From positions 124,001 through 188,000 of the forward strand of contig NZ_JAKFFS010000008.1 in assembly GCF_021502725.1 (NCBI RefSeq): a stretch of 64,000 nt of DNA, read 5' to 3'. The stretch comes from Dyadobacter sp. CY345. Lineage in GTDB: Bacteria > Bacteroidota > Bacteroidia > Cytophagales > Spirosomataceae. The translations under genes were made by a program, and so were the position numbers. A model generated the notes under the pieces. It worked only from the letters and a program-made list of their open reading frames with translations. It did not search any database and had not been told where the DNA came from. This document shows, in pieces, positions 44,263-53,000 of this stretch. Each line of letters starts with the position of its first letter. The first letter of the stretch is position 1.

Positions 44263-44931
44263 TTACATTTCAATCAGGTTATGTTTTACAGCAAAAACAA
44301 CCAGACTTACAGAGTTCGAGACACCGGTTTTAAGCAACAGGTTTTTCCTGTGGCCTTCTACGGTGCGATAACTGATGAAAAGCTCTTCTGCGATTTGGCC
44401 GGTATTAAATCCTTTGCAAATTAGCTTTAATACCTCCATTTCGCGTTCAGTCAGGACAATGTTTTCGGATTCAATGACGGTACTTTTCTTAGCATTTCGT
44501 CGCTCGTTTATTTGTAGCGCTTCCCGGAGAACGGCTGCGATTTCATCGTCCATGTAATGGCCCTTTAAATAAACCTGGTCGATGGCATCAATCAATTTTT
44601 TCTGATCGATATCTTTTGGCAAATAGCCATGAACGCCAATTTTCATCATTTGCCGGATATAGTCGTGCGAATAATTCATAGACAAAATGATGATCTTCAT
44701 TGCCGGAAATTCGCTGCGCAGAATTACGCTGGCCTCCTGTCCGCTCATACCTTTCATGTTTAGATCCAGCAGAACAATATCGGGTTGGTTAAGCGCGACT
44801 TGTTCAAGAAGCTCTTCTCCTGATGCAGCTTCAAAGATGACTTCATAATGATTGAATTTTTTTAAGATCTGGATAAGACCCTGACGGAATAATTTATGAT
44901 CATCGACGACGGCTAATTTTAGAGTACTCAT
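44263..44931 (-). CDS. LuxR/NarL-family response regulator
   Basis: A 222-residue protein. The receiver domain has the acidic pair at D10/D11, the phosphoacceptor Asp56 in DIVLLDLNMKGMSG and the conserved Lys in GYLPKDID. The C-terminal helix-turn-helix reads LTEREMEVLKLICKGFNTGQ and IAEELFISYRTVEGHRKNLL, the NarL/FixJ type. It is 18 bases downstream of the histidine kinase gene and the two clearly pair. Confidence 0.94.
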   Translation of the reverse strand: MSTLKLAVVDDHKLFRQGLIQILKKFNHYEVIFEAASGEELLEQVALNQPDIVLLDLNMKGMSGQEASVILRSEFPAMKIIILSMNYSHDYIRQMMKIGVHGYLPKDIDQKKLIDAIDQVYLKGHYMDDEIAAVLREALQINERRNAKKSTVIESENIVLTEREMEVLKLICKGFNTGQIAEELFISYRTVEGHRKNLLLKTGVSNSVSLVVFAVKHNLIEM

Positions 44932-44949
44932 GATAATCTTTGCTTTAAT

Positions 44950-45744
44950 TTAGGAGTTAACCGGAAATTCGAGTGATAATTTGGTTCCGGAATGAGCAGA
45001 AGATATTATTTCAAGATTTCCATTCAAAAGACCAGCCCGGGCTTTAATACCGCTTAGTCCCATGGATTGAGTTTTCCCGGAAGCGGTTTTTTGATAATCG
45101 AAACCGTCTCCGTTATCGGAAACAGATAAGATCATGTGACCATTATTCTGGCGAATTTCCACTTCAATAACGCTGGGATTTGCATGTTTCAAAGCATTGC
45201 CTATTGCCTCCTGAACGATTCGGTACAAACCCAATTCTGTTTCTTCGTCGATTTTTGCGGTGAAATCAATCTGGCAGCTCGTACGGATACCGCCCGACTG
45301 CACCCGTGTGAGCAGCATTTGAATTGCTTGTGAAAACCCAAAATTTTCCAGGATTAAAGGAGACAGATTCTGTGCAATTTGCCGAATATCCTGGACAATA
45401 TTCCCAATAATTCCACTGGCGTCACTAGCCAGCTGAACCATTTCTGTCGGTGCCGTTTCGTATTGTATCTGATTGATATACAATTTTGCCGCAGATAATG
45501 ACACGCCGATTTCATCATGAAGGTCACGCGAAATTCTGTCGCGCTCACTTTCCTGGGACCTCACGATCAAGCTGGTCAGGTCTTTCTGATATGCAATTTC
45601 CTGATCATGCATCTTTTGCAGCTGAGCATGTAATTTTCTCTGATAGAGCAATATAAAAAGGACTATTGCCAGGGATAGAAAAAGAACGAAGGCAAGTCCG
45701 CCGTATAGCAGCTGTGTAAATTCTAGTTCTCCTGGCGTCTCCAT
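44950..45744 (-). CDS. Sensor histidine kinase, NarL-partner type (HisKA_3)
   Basis: From the ATG at 45744 it has 264 residues, and that start overlaps the end of the upstream membrane-protein gene by 22 bases. There is one membrane segment (about residues 12-34) and no sensor domain. The HisKA_3 block SQESERDRISRDLHDEIG contains His76. The ATPase has EAIGNALKHANPS and VSDNGDGFD. With so little outside the kinase core, signal input most likely comes from the 7-TM protein encoded by the overlapping upstream gene. The kinase phosphorylates the LuxR-type regulator encoded 18 bases downstream. Confidence 0.92.
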   Translation of the reverse strand: METPGELEFTQLLYGGLAFVLFLSLAIVLFILLYQRKLHAQLQKMHDQEIAYQKDLTSLIVRSQESERDRISRDLHDEIGVSLSAAKLYINQIQYETAPTEMVQLASDASGIIGNIVQDIRQIAQNLSPLILENFGFSQAIQMLLTRVQSGGIRTSCQIDFTAKIDEETELGLYRIVQEAIGNALKHANPSVIEVEIRQNNGHMILSVSDNGDGFDYQKTASGKTQSMGLSGIKARAGLLNGNLEIISSAHSGTKLSLEFPVNS

Positions 45745-46373
45745 AAAACAAATGAATAAATCAAATATAAAACACAATTTAGAAAGGCGTGAATCAGCCA
45801 GATCTGGTAGTTAAGCTTCTGTGAATATTGCAAAATGAAGTTTATAAAAAGGAAGATGAAAAAGTTTCCTGCAAAAAATATAAGCAATCCGGTAGACACA
45901 CAAAACATGGGGATTGACCACAAGTTCTTCGTTGGCTGCTCTATGTATATTTTATAATAATATGACAAAATAAGTACGATCAGACACACGCTTTCAACAA
46001 GTCTGCCACTGTTATCGATAAGGTTTATCCTGCTTGAAATCTGTAATGTTTTATAAGTAAGATAGGCGGCGAAAATTAAGATCAGCCAGATCCTGGTTTT
46101 CAACAATAAATTGTTTTTCAATTCAATGCTGTATATCCAGATAAAAAAGCCGAACTCAACCGTCACATAAACTGGCCAGAGAAATAAATTGGAGATTTTA
46201 TACAACCATAATATCCGGGAAATAGATTCAACAATGAGCGCAAAAAAGATCAGGTAGGTGAGGATTTTCAGCGTTTGATCAAGTTCTTTAAATCGAACGG
46301 CTCCAACAATAGCAGCGAGCAAAACGGGTAAAAAAGCAAAAAAAATGATAAGTTGTTCGCTCGAATAAGGCAT
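45723..46373 (-). CDS. Seven-TM membrane protein of unknown function, coupled to the histidine kinase
   Basis: A 216-residue, strongly hydrophobic protein with about seven membrane segments (roughly residues 8-26, 34-54, 62-84, 93-110, 125-141, 155-180 and 188-211) and a short basic end WRRQEN. I recognise no named family. Its stop codon lies inside the start of the histidine kinase gene (22-base overlap), so the products are translationally coupled. The arrangement suggests a separate membrane receptor for a kinase that lacks its own sensor. That function is inferred only from position and topology. Confidence 0.7.
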   Translation of the reverse strand: MPYSSEQLIIFFAFLPVLLAAIVGAVRFKELDQTLKILTYLIFFALIVESISRILWLYKISNLFLWPVYVTVEFGFFIWIYSIELKNNLLLKTRIWLILIFAAYLTYKTLQISSRINLIDNSGRLVESVCLIVLILSYYYKIYIEQPTKNLWSIPMFCVSTGLLIFFAGNFFIFLFINFILQYSQKLNYQIWLIHAFLNCVLYLIYSFVLWRRQEN

Positions 46374-46489
46374 GACGGGTTATAGAAAAAATTCGTCGCA
46401 AAGTTGGACTGTTTTCTCTGAAAATCATAAGTCAGGTTGTTAAAAAACCTACTTTATTACAGCGAAAACAATTCTTGGGCCTGTATTGC

Positions 46490-47182
46490 TTAGCAGGTTC
46501 GCGGGCAGGGAGCAGTCAGATCGTAGTAAGATTCGTCGTCGGCTCCAAGACCGATATCATTATCCGATTTTTGACCCTGAAGAACAACACCAAATGTAGA
46601 AGTTACCACTTTTGTCGTCAGATAGTTTACGCCATAGTATTCATGAAGTACGAAGACCACATTGATATTAGGGGCTTTATTAAATGTAAAAAGCGTCTGT
46701 ATAAACTCCTTTAACGAATAATTATATCCTCTTGTAAAACCGTAAGGCGTTATGAAATTGTTATTGGTAACTGCGCCTTTTCCTGCCGTGATCAACCAAT
46801 TGTTTTTCCATTGTCTGATCAGCTCAGACGGAACTTTTCCATCTTCCTCTCCAAGTCCAGCGGATAAATCTGTATAGTTTTTCTTAAATGGTATGTAGTA
46901 TGGCGTAAGTATTTGTCCGGTAGTATCTGTACCGAATAGAATAATCTCAAAATCATTTTTCTCAACATTCAGACCAAACCGTATTTTGATCGTGCTTACG
47001 CCGGTTGTAGATAATAATGAACTCATGCTTTTGCTGTCAAACAACACGCTAACGATTAATTCATCATCTTCTTTAAAAAAATCGAACGGATTCGTATTAA
47101 ATTCCAGTTGTTGCCAGGCGTAAGACCAGGTTTCGAAAGTTTGTTGCGAGATCAGGTGAGTCGTTAATGGGTTATAGTTCAT
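46490..47182 (-). CDS. Unrecognised soluble protein
   Basis: A 230-residue protein that I do not recognise. It has no signal peptide or membrane segment. The sequence is mixed alpha/beta with aromatic-rich stretches (QTFETWSYAWQQLEFNTNPF), a central block LTPYYIPFKKNYTDLSAGLG and a C-terminal half with beta-type strands (NINVVFVLHEYYGVNYLTTK). The very end is DLTAPCPRTC, with the only two cysteines close together at the C-terminus, which could form a disulfide or bind metal. It is divergent from another unrecognised gene at 47544. Confidence 0.5.
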   Translation of the reverse strand: MNYNPLTTHLISQQTFETWSYAWQQLEFNTNPFDFFKEDDELIVSVLFDSKSMSSLLSTTGVSTIKIRFGLNVEKNDFEIILFGTDTTGQILTPYYIPFKKNYTDLSAGLGEEDGKVPSELIRQWKNNWLITAGKGAVTNNNFITPYGFTRGYNYSLKEFIQTLFTFNKAPNINVVFVLHEYYGVNYLTTKVVTSTFGVVLQGQKSDNDIGLGADDESYYDLTAPCPRTC

Positions 47183-47543
47183 GATAGTAAAGGATTGATA
47201 GGATTTCTTTACTGGAAGTTAATAATGGAAAAGTAAAAAAACGCTGTTAGAATCACCGGAGAGTCGCGCGAAGTGAAACGGTTAGTATAATTCACAGGGC
47301 AATGTAGAGCAAATTCTATACTTCACAAAAAATGTGTAATTGTTTTTGGTTATGATCGGCTTACCCCCCGTAAAACACTTGGTTTATAAAACACGTGTTT
47401 TACGGCTTTCAGGCCAGTTTTTTAAGGATGTACTTTGTAATGAAAAAAGAAAAGCTCAACGTTTTTATAAACCTTAACTATTTGAAGTATGAAATTTCAA
47501 TTATCGGGCATACGCTCAAACACGACTTAACGGAAATAATCAG
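47183..47543. other. 361-base divergent gap between two unrecognised genes
   Basis: This contains the palindrome TAAAACACGTGTTTTA at 47387-47402 and an upstream copy of its half, GTAAAACAC (47370-47378). No supported gene lies here. The short frame that runs into it from 47395 is not credible. Confidence 0.5.
47369..47404. promoter_or_regulatory. Palindromic operator candidate
   Basis: TAAAACACGTGTTTTA (47387-47402) is a perfect 16-base palindrome. CGTAAAACAC (47369-47378) repeats its left half and pairs with GTGTTTTACG (47395-47404) as a 10-bp inverted repeat. This gives three half-sites within 36 bases, about 140 bases upstream of the ATG at 47544. It looks like a dimer-binding operator for an unknown regulator. 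Confidence 0.5.
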
Positions 47544-48338
47544 ATGTCGAAACTGCATGTATTTGAAAGGTCTTTCGACGGGATGCCGGGTTCGACATTC
47601 ATTCACGGGAAGCTTATGACGAGCCAGCTTATGACCTCCCTAATCAGCCAGTCACTAGGTAGATTATTTACCGTACCGGAGCATGATTGGACTGCTATCA
47701 ATAAACGGGTGGGCGAGGCCGCTGCCGGAGCCGAAGTTGCTCAGTATCTTTCAGAATATATTCCGGAATTCCCGGTTCTTATAACTGTGAGCAAACTTTG
47801 GCAAGACCAAACTTTCGAAAGCTTGATCGACTTGTCGGCCGCAGTCAGTTTATATGCCGGAAACGCAGTTTATGGCTTTCAAGAGTTATTGATGGCCATA
47901 AGTCAACTTGACAAATCTTCGGATAAAGTTCCTGATAGCGTCAGGCATCTGACTTGTTTGCAGTTTGATAATCTGACTCAGTCAACGTCTGCATTGAGCA
48001 AAATCGTTTCTTCTGTCGGTGTAAATATTTTGGATTTTTTATATGTTAATCAGGAGGTTGATATCAGGATTGCTCGGTATACCAGCCGATTAGGGATATA
48101 CTGGGAACCTCTGGGGGAAACTATTTTGAAAGTAGATTCAGCTGTTACGAAGTCGACGGCGGATTGGTTTTCTTTGGCAGATACGATGCAGCGAATCCTG
48201 GATGTAAAGCCTGAAATTACGATGTGTTTTCTACAAAACTTAGATATAAATACGGCAATTACCTGCTGGAAAAAGCTGCAAATAGAGGCAGATTCATTTA
48301 ATACTTTTTCGGAGAATCAGGTTCATTATTGGTACTGA
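47544..48338 (+). CDS. Unrecognised, mainly helical protein
   Basis: A 264-residue protein that I do not recognise. It has no signal peptide or membrane segment. Composition and spacing suggest a helical bundle (FESLIDLSAAVSLYAGNAVY, FQELLMAISQLDKSSDKVPD, QSTSALSKIVSSVGVNILDF). It ends in a short aromatic tail HYWY. It starts at the ATG at 47544 downstream of a palindromic operator candidate and is divergent from another unrecognised gene. The two genes may be lineage-specific. Nothing shows what they do. Confidence 0.5.
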   Translation: MSKLHVFERSFDGMPGSTFIHGKLMTSQLMTSLISQSLGRLFTVPEHDWTAINKRVGEAAAGAEVAQYLSEYIPEFPVLITVSKLWQDQTFESLIDLSAAVSLYAGNAVYGFQELLMAISQLDKSSDKVPDSVRHLTCLQFDNLTQSTSALSKIVSSVGVNILDFLYVNQEVDIRIARYTSRLGIYWEPLGETILKVDSAVTKSTADWFSLADTMQRILDVKPEITMCFLQNLDINTAITCWKKLQIEADSFNTFSENQVHYWY

Positions 48339-48415
48339 TCTCCATTCAGATAATTATTTAACCCAGCCAAACCAAGAACTATGCCTTCCTCACACCTTAA
48401 AAAAGTCCGGTCTTG

Positions 48416-48488
48416 CAACTAACGCGGGGTTAGTTGTTCGGCTACGGGGTATTAGACTTACCATCTCACCGCATTGCGGAGGGATGGT
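48416..48488. other. Double-hairpin intergenic element of unknown nature
   Basis: CAACTAAC (48416-48423) and GTTAGTTG (48429-48436) form a perfect 8-bp stem with a 5-base loop. A second hairpin has outer arms ACCATC/GATGGT (48460-48465 and 48483-48488) and inner arms CCGC/GCGG (48469-48472 and 48476-48479). Both lie between convergent genes. Neither is followed directly by a T run, so they are not simple terminators. A small RNA or a remnant of a repeat is possible. Confidence 0.4.
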
Positions 48489-48582
48489 TTTATGTTTTAA
48501 AAAGTAAAGGTACTGTGTCTGAAAATTATTTGTTCTCAAAAACAGTACGATCAAACGCACCGTTTTTGGGAACAATGTTTTG

Positions 48583-49608
48583 TTAAACTTCAACCGCACT
48601 TAATTCCTGTACAATCTGAGAAAACAGCTGATAGGATTTGATACGCGCACCATGGTCAAAAATGTGCGACGTTGCCATAATTTCATCAACCTGCGTTTTT
48701 TGCAAGAATGTCTTAATTCTTTGTTTCAATTTTTCAGGACCTCCAATGAAAGAGTAAGCAAGCATTTGTCCAACCGCATGTTCTTCCTGAATTCCCCATA
48801 TCTCGTCCATGTTTTCAACCGGCGGCTGCAACAATTTTCGCTTCCCGCTCACGACGCCAAGGAAAAACTGCAACACGGAAGTAGACAAGAAATCAGCTTC
48901 GGCGTCTGTATCTGCGGCCACAACATTTACACATGCCATCACATAAGGCTTATCCAGATATTGAGATGGACGGAAATTTTTCCTGTAAAGCTCAATGGCT
49001 TCAAGAAAATAGGCCGGTGCAAAATGGCTGGCAAAGGCGTAAGGCAGGCCCATCGCGGCAGCTACTCGTGCGCTGTCTGTGCTTGAACCGAGAATCCAGA
49101 TCGGGATGTCAAGTCCCTCACCAGGAATTGCCCGGATCTTACTCATATGATTATCTGCTGAAAAGAAATTTTGGAGTGCCTGAATATCACTCGGGAAATT
49201 ATGAACTGCATTGAAATTTTCGCCTCTGATCGCTCTTGCAGTTACCTGATCGGTGCCCGGAGCCCGTCCCAAACCGAGGTCAATCCGGTTTGGGTATAAA
49301 GAAGCGAGTGTTCCGAATTGTTCAGCAACCACAAGTGGCGAATGGTTTGGCAGCATAATACCACCGGAGCCAACCCGGATTGTTGAAGTGCCTCCGGCAA
49401 TGTAGCCAATCAAAACAGAGGTTGCAGAGCTGGCAACGCTGATCATGTTGTGATGTTCTGCCAGCCAGTAGCGGGTATAACCAAGTTTTTCAGCTTCCCG
49501 GGCAAGTTCAAGACTCGTTTTAAAAGTATCTGCGGGCGTTTTTCCCTCAATGACTGTGGCCAGATCAAGTACGGAATAGGCAACAGGTTTAGAATCTTTT
49601 ATATTCAT
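48583..49608 (-). CDS. LLM class flavin-dependent oxidoreductase
   Basis: A 341-residue bacterial luciferase-like protein. SVLDLATVIEGKTPADTFKT, EKLGYTRYWLAEHHNM (the substrate/flavin loop of this TIM-barrel family) and LIGYIAGGTSTIRVGSGGIM followed by LPNHSPLVVAEQFGTLASLY are all conserved in the YhbW/LimB-like subgroup. It probably uses FMNH2 supplied by a separate reductase and oxygen to oxidise an unknown small molecule. It is monocistronic, with a small inverted repeat in its leader. Confidence 0.92.
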   Translation of the reverse strand: MNIKDSKPVAYSVLDLATVIEGKTPADTFKTSLELAREAEKLGYTRYWLAEHHNMISVASSATSVLIGYIAGGTSTIRVGSGGIMLPNHSPLVVAEQFGTLASLYPNRIDLGLGRAPGTDQVTARAIRGENFNAVHNFPSDIQALQNFFSADNHMSKIRAIPGEGLDIPIWILGSSTDSARVAAAMGLPYAFASHFAPAYFLEAIELYRKNFRPSQYLDKPYVMACVNVVAADTDAEADFLSTSVLQFFLGVVSGKRKLLQPPVENMDEIWGIQEEHAVGQMLAYSFIGGPEKLKQRIKTFLQKTQVDEIMATSHIFDHGARIKSYQLFSQIVQELSAVEV

Positions 49609-50030
49609 ATCAAATATTTGTCAATGAACATCCTGTTCGGATGTTTGAATTTTAAAATAATAGATACATATCACCGAAATTTTAATTAATCGGATTCATG
49701 CAACAAGTACTATTAACAACAAAAAGTTAAGGATAGTTGAATAATCGTTCAAAAATTATTGACCAAATTTTATTCGGTACACTTTCGACTATTCTTGGGT
49801 TTGAATTTACCCGAAAACAGCCTGTTGTTAAAGCTTTTTAACTTTGCTGTATTTTCGGCGTGCATGTCAAAAAGTACCAACTGCATGCCAATTTTTGTAG
49901 TTTTGGATATCCAAGCTGGTAGAGGGAACCAATCGGCCTGTTTCAGGTTTTTATTTTTATCCGAACTATTTTACGCTACGTATGGACATCGCGAAATTTT
50001 CAAAGTAACTTTGCGCCATAATAACATACC
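49609..50030. other. 422-base divergent gap (LLM oxidoreductase and purL)
   Basis: AACATCC (49627-49633) and GGATGTT (49639-49645) form a 7-5-7 inverted repeat in the leader of the LLM gene. At the right end is the purL -7 box. A 91-codon frame at 49759-50034 overlapping the purL start has no recognisable content. I see no purine riboswitch-like structure. Confidence 0.4.
50006..50013 (+). promoter_or_regulatory. Candidate purL -7 box
   Basis: TAACTTTG (50006-50013) matches TAnnTTTG and lies 17 bases before the purL ATG, which implies a very short leader. No TTG at the expected -33 spacing is visible, so the call rests on one element. Confidence 0.4.
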
Positions 50031-53000
50031 ATGATTTATTTCTTTTCCAACGACCACAATACCGTTTTTGCTTTACAGATAGAGCGAACTCTCACCGAGC
50101 CGGATATTTCTAAATTGAGCTGGCTATTTGGCGGTGCAAAACTTCTGACTGAAACTGTCCTGACTGATTTTTATGTAGGTCCGCGTGCTGCGATGATCAC
50201 GCCGTGGAGTACCAATGCCGTAGAAATTACGCAGAATATGGATATTCAGGGTATCGTCAGGATTGAAGAGTTTACCCCGGTATCTGCTGATTTTAACAGT
50301 TTTGACCCGATGTTGTCGCAGAAATATGCTGAACTGAATCAGGATATTTATCTGATCAGTCTTCAGCCTGAATCCATTATTGAGATCAGTGATGTTGCCG
50401 CGTATAACCAGCAGGAGGGACTGTCGCTTAGTGAGGAAGAAGTTGATTATCTTAATAAGTTATCGGATAAACTGGGCCGTAAACTGACAGATTCTGAGGT
50501 ATTCGGTTTTTCTCAGGTAAACTCAGAACATTGCCGTCACAAAATATTTAATGGTACATTCGTCATCGATGGCGAAGAACAGCCAACTTCTTTATTCAAA
50601 CTGATCCGCAGAACTTCGGAGACAAACCCAAACGGAATCGTATCCGCTTATAAAGATAATGTTGCGTTTGTAAAAGGGCCGCGTGTGCAACAATTTGCTC
50701 CGAAACGTGCGGATGTACCTGATTACTACGAAATAAAAGACTTCGATTCGGTTATTTCATTGAAAGCCGAAACGCATAATTTCCCTACCACAGTTGAACC
50801 TTTTAACGGTGCAGCAACAGGTTCCGGAGGAGAAATCAGAGACAGGCTTGCCGGCGGACAGGGCTCCCTTCCATTGGCGGGAACGGCTGTGTATATGACA
50901 TCGTTCTCTCGTCTGGAAGAAAATCGTCCATGGGAGCAAGGTGTTCAGGAAAGAAAATGGTTATACCAGACACCGATGGATATTCTGATCAAAGCTTCCA
51001 ACGGAGCTTCTGATTTTGGAAATAAATTTGGTCAGCCGCTTATAACTGGTTCATTGCTCACGTTCGAGCACGAAGAAGATGCAAGGTTACTCGGTTTCGA
51101 TAAAGTGATCATGCAGGCCGGTGGTATCGGGTATGGAAAGTCGGATCAGGCAAAAAAAGAAAAACCGGAAGTTGAAGATAAGATCGTCGTTTTAGGCGGC
51201 GAAAATTATAGAATCGGAATGGGCGGTGCTGCGGTTTCATCAGCAGATACCGGTGCTTTCGGTTCAGGGATTACATTAAATGCAATTCAGCGTTCAAATC
51301 CTGAAATGCAGAAAAGAGTTGCCAATGCCGTTCGCGGAATGGTGGAAAGCGACAATAATACAATTGTCTCAATCCATGATCACGGCGCAGGGGGGCATTT
51401 AAACTGTCTTTCTGAACTTGTTGAAGAAACGGGAGGGAAAATCGATCTAGATAAATTACCGGTAGGAGATCCAACGCTTTCAGCCAAGGAAATTATTGGA
51501 AATGAGTCGCAGGAACGTATGGGTCTTGTGATCAGCAAAGAAAATATTGATACACTGCAAAGAATTGCTGACCGCGAAAGGGCTCCTATGTATACCGTGG
51601 GAGAAGTAACTTCTGATCACCGTTTTACCTTTGAATCCGCAACAACGGGAGCGAAACCGATGGATCTCGAAATGGATGATATGTTTGGAAGTTCTCCAAA
51701 AGTTGTCATGCACGATAAGACTGTCGAAAGAAAATATGCACCGGTAGTTTACGAAACGTCCAGGCTTGCAGAGTATCTCGAACAGGTACTTCAACTGGAA
51801 GCTGTTGCGAGTAAAGACTGGCTGACCAACAAAGTTGACCGTTGCGTGGGCGGCCGTGTTGCGAAACAGCAATGCGCAGGTCCATTACAGTTACCGCTGA
51901 ACAATGTAGGTGTCATGGCACTTGATTTTCAGGGAAAAGATGGAATCGCGACTTCAATTGGTCATGCGCCACTTTCAGCGCTGATTGATCCTGCGGCAGG
52001 AAGCAGAAATGCAATCGCTGAATCATTATCAAATATTGTTTGGGCACCGCTTCAGGATGGTCTGGCTAGCGTTTCGCTATCGGCAAACTGGATGTGGGCT
52101 TGTAAAAATGCTGGTGAAGACGCTCGTTTATACCGCGCTGTGGAAGCTTGCTCTGCCTTTGCAATCAGCTTAGGGATTAATATCCCAACCGGTAAAGATT
52201 CGCTTTCGATGAAACAGAAGTATAAGGATGCGGAAGTAATCGCACCTGGTACTGTGATCATTTCTGCAGCCGGGCATTGCGATGATATCAGAGCGGTTGT
52301 GGAACCAGTTCTTCAAAAGGATGGCGGTTCAATTTATTATATTAATCTGTCGGGCGATACCTACAAACTTGGAGGTTCGTCTTTTGCGCAAATTCTTGGC
52401 AAAATAGGAACTGAAACACCGGATGTTCTGGATGCTGATGGATTTAAAAATACTTTTAACACACTTCAAGAACTGATTAAAGCGGGTAAAATTCAAGCTG
52501 GTCATGATGTAGGAAGTGGTGGTTTAATCACTACGCTTCTGGAACTTTGTTTCGCAGATCGTGATCTTGGAGCTGATATTGATCTTTCTTCTCTTGGCGA
52601 ACAGGATATTATAGAAAAACTTTTCGCTGAAAATATAAGCATTGTTTTCCAGGCTGATGAATCAGCTGAGGCAGTTTTAGAAGCGAATGGTGTTGTTTGC
52701 CATAAAATTGGTACCGTTACTTCTTCTTCAAAAGTATCGGTTAAGGATGCGTCTGGTAACTGGGATTTTGATATCGATCACCTTCGTGATGTCTGGTTTA
52801 AAACTTCATATCTTCTGGATAAAAAACAGAGCGGAGATGTGAAGGCGACAGAGCGTTTTGACAATTATAAAAACCATGTTCTTCAATATAATTTTCCTGC
52901 TCAGTTTGACGGGAAAAAGCCGGTTATTGACGAATCAAAACCGAGGCTGAAAGCAGCGGTTCTTCGTGAAAAGGGAAGTAATTCAGAAAGAGAACTTGCC

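Noticed and set aside
48416..48436. Possible integron attC-like site (CAACTAAC/GTTAGTTG)
   Set aside because: The arms do not fit the RYYYAAC/GTTRRRY core, the element lacks the second pair of boxes, and no integrase gene or cassette array is present.
49759..50034. 91-codon frame running into the purL start
   Set aside because: Composition is typical of translated AT-rich DNA, it covers the purL promoter box and it has no motif.
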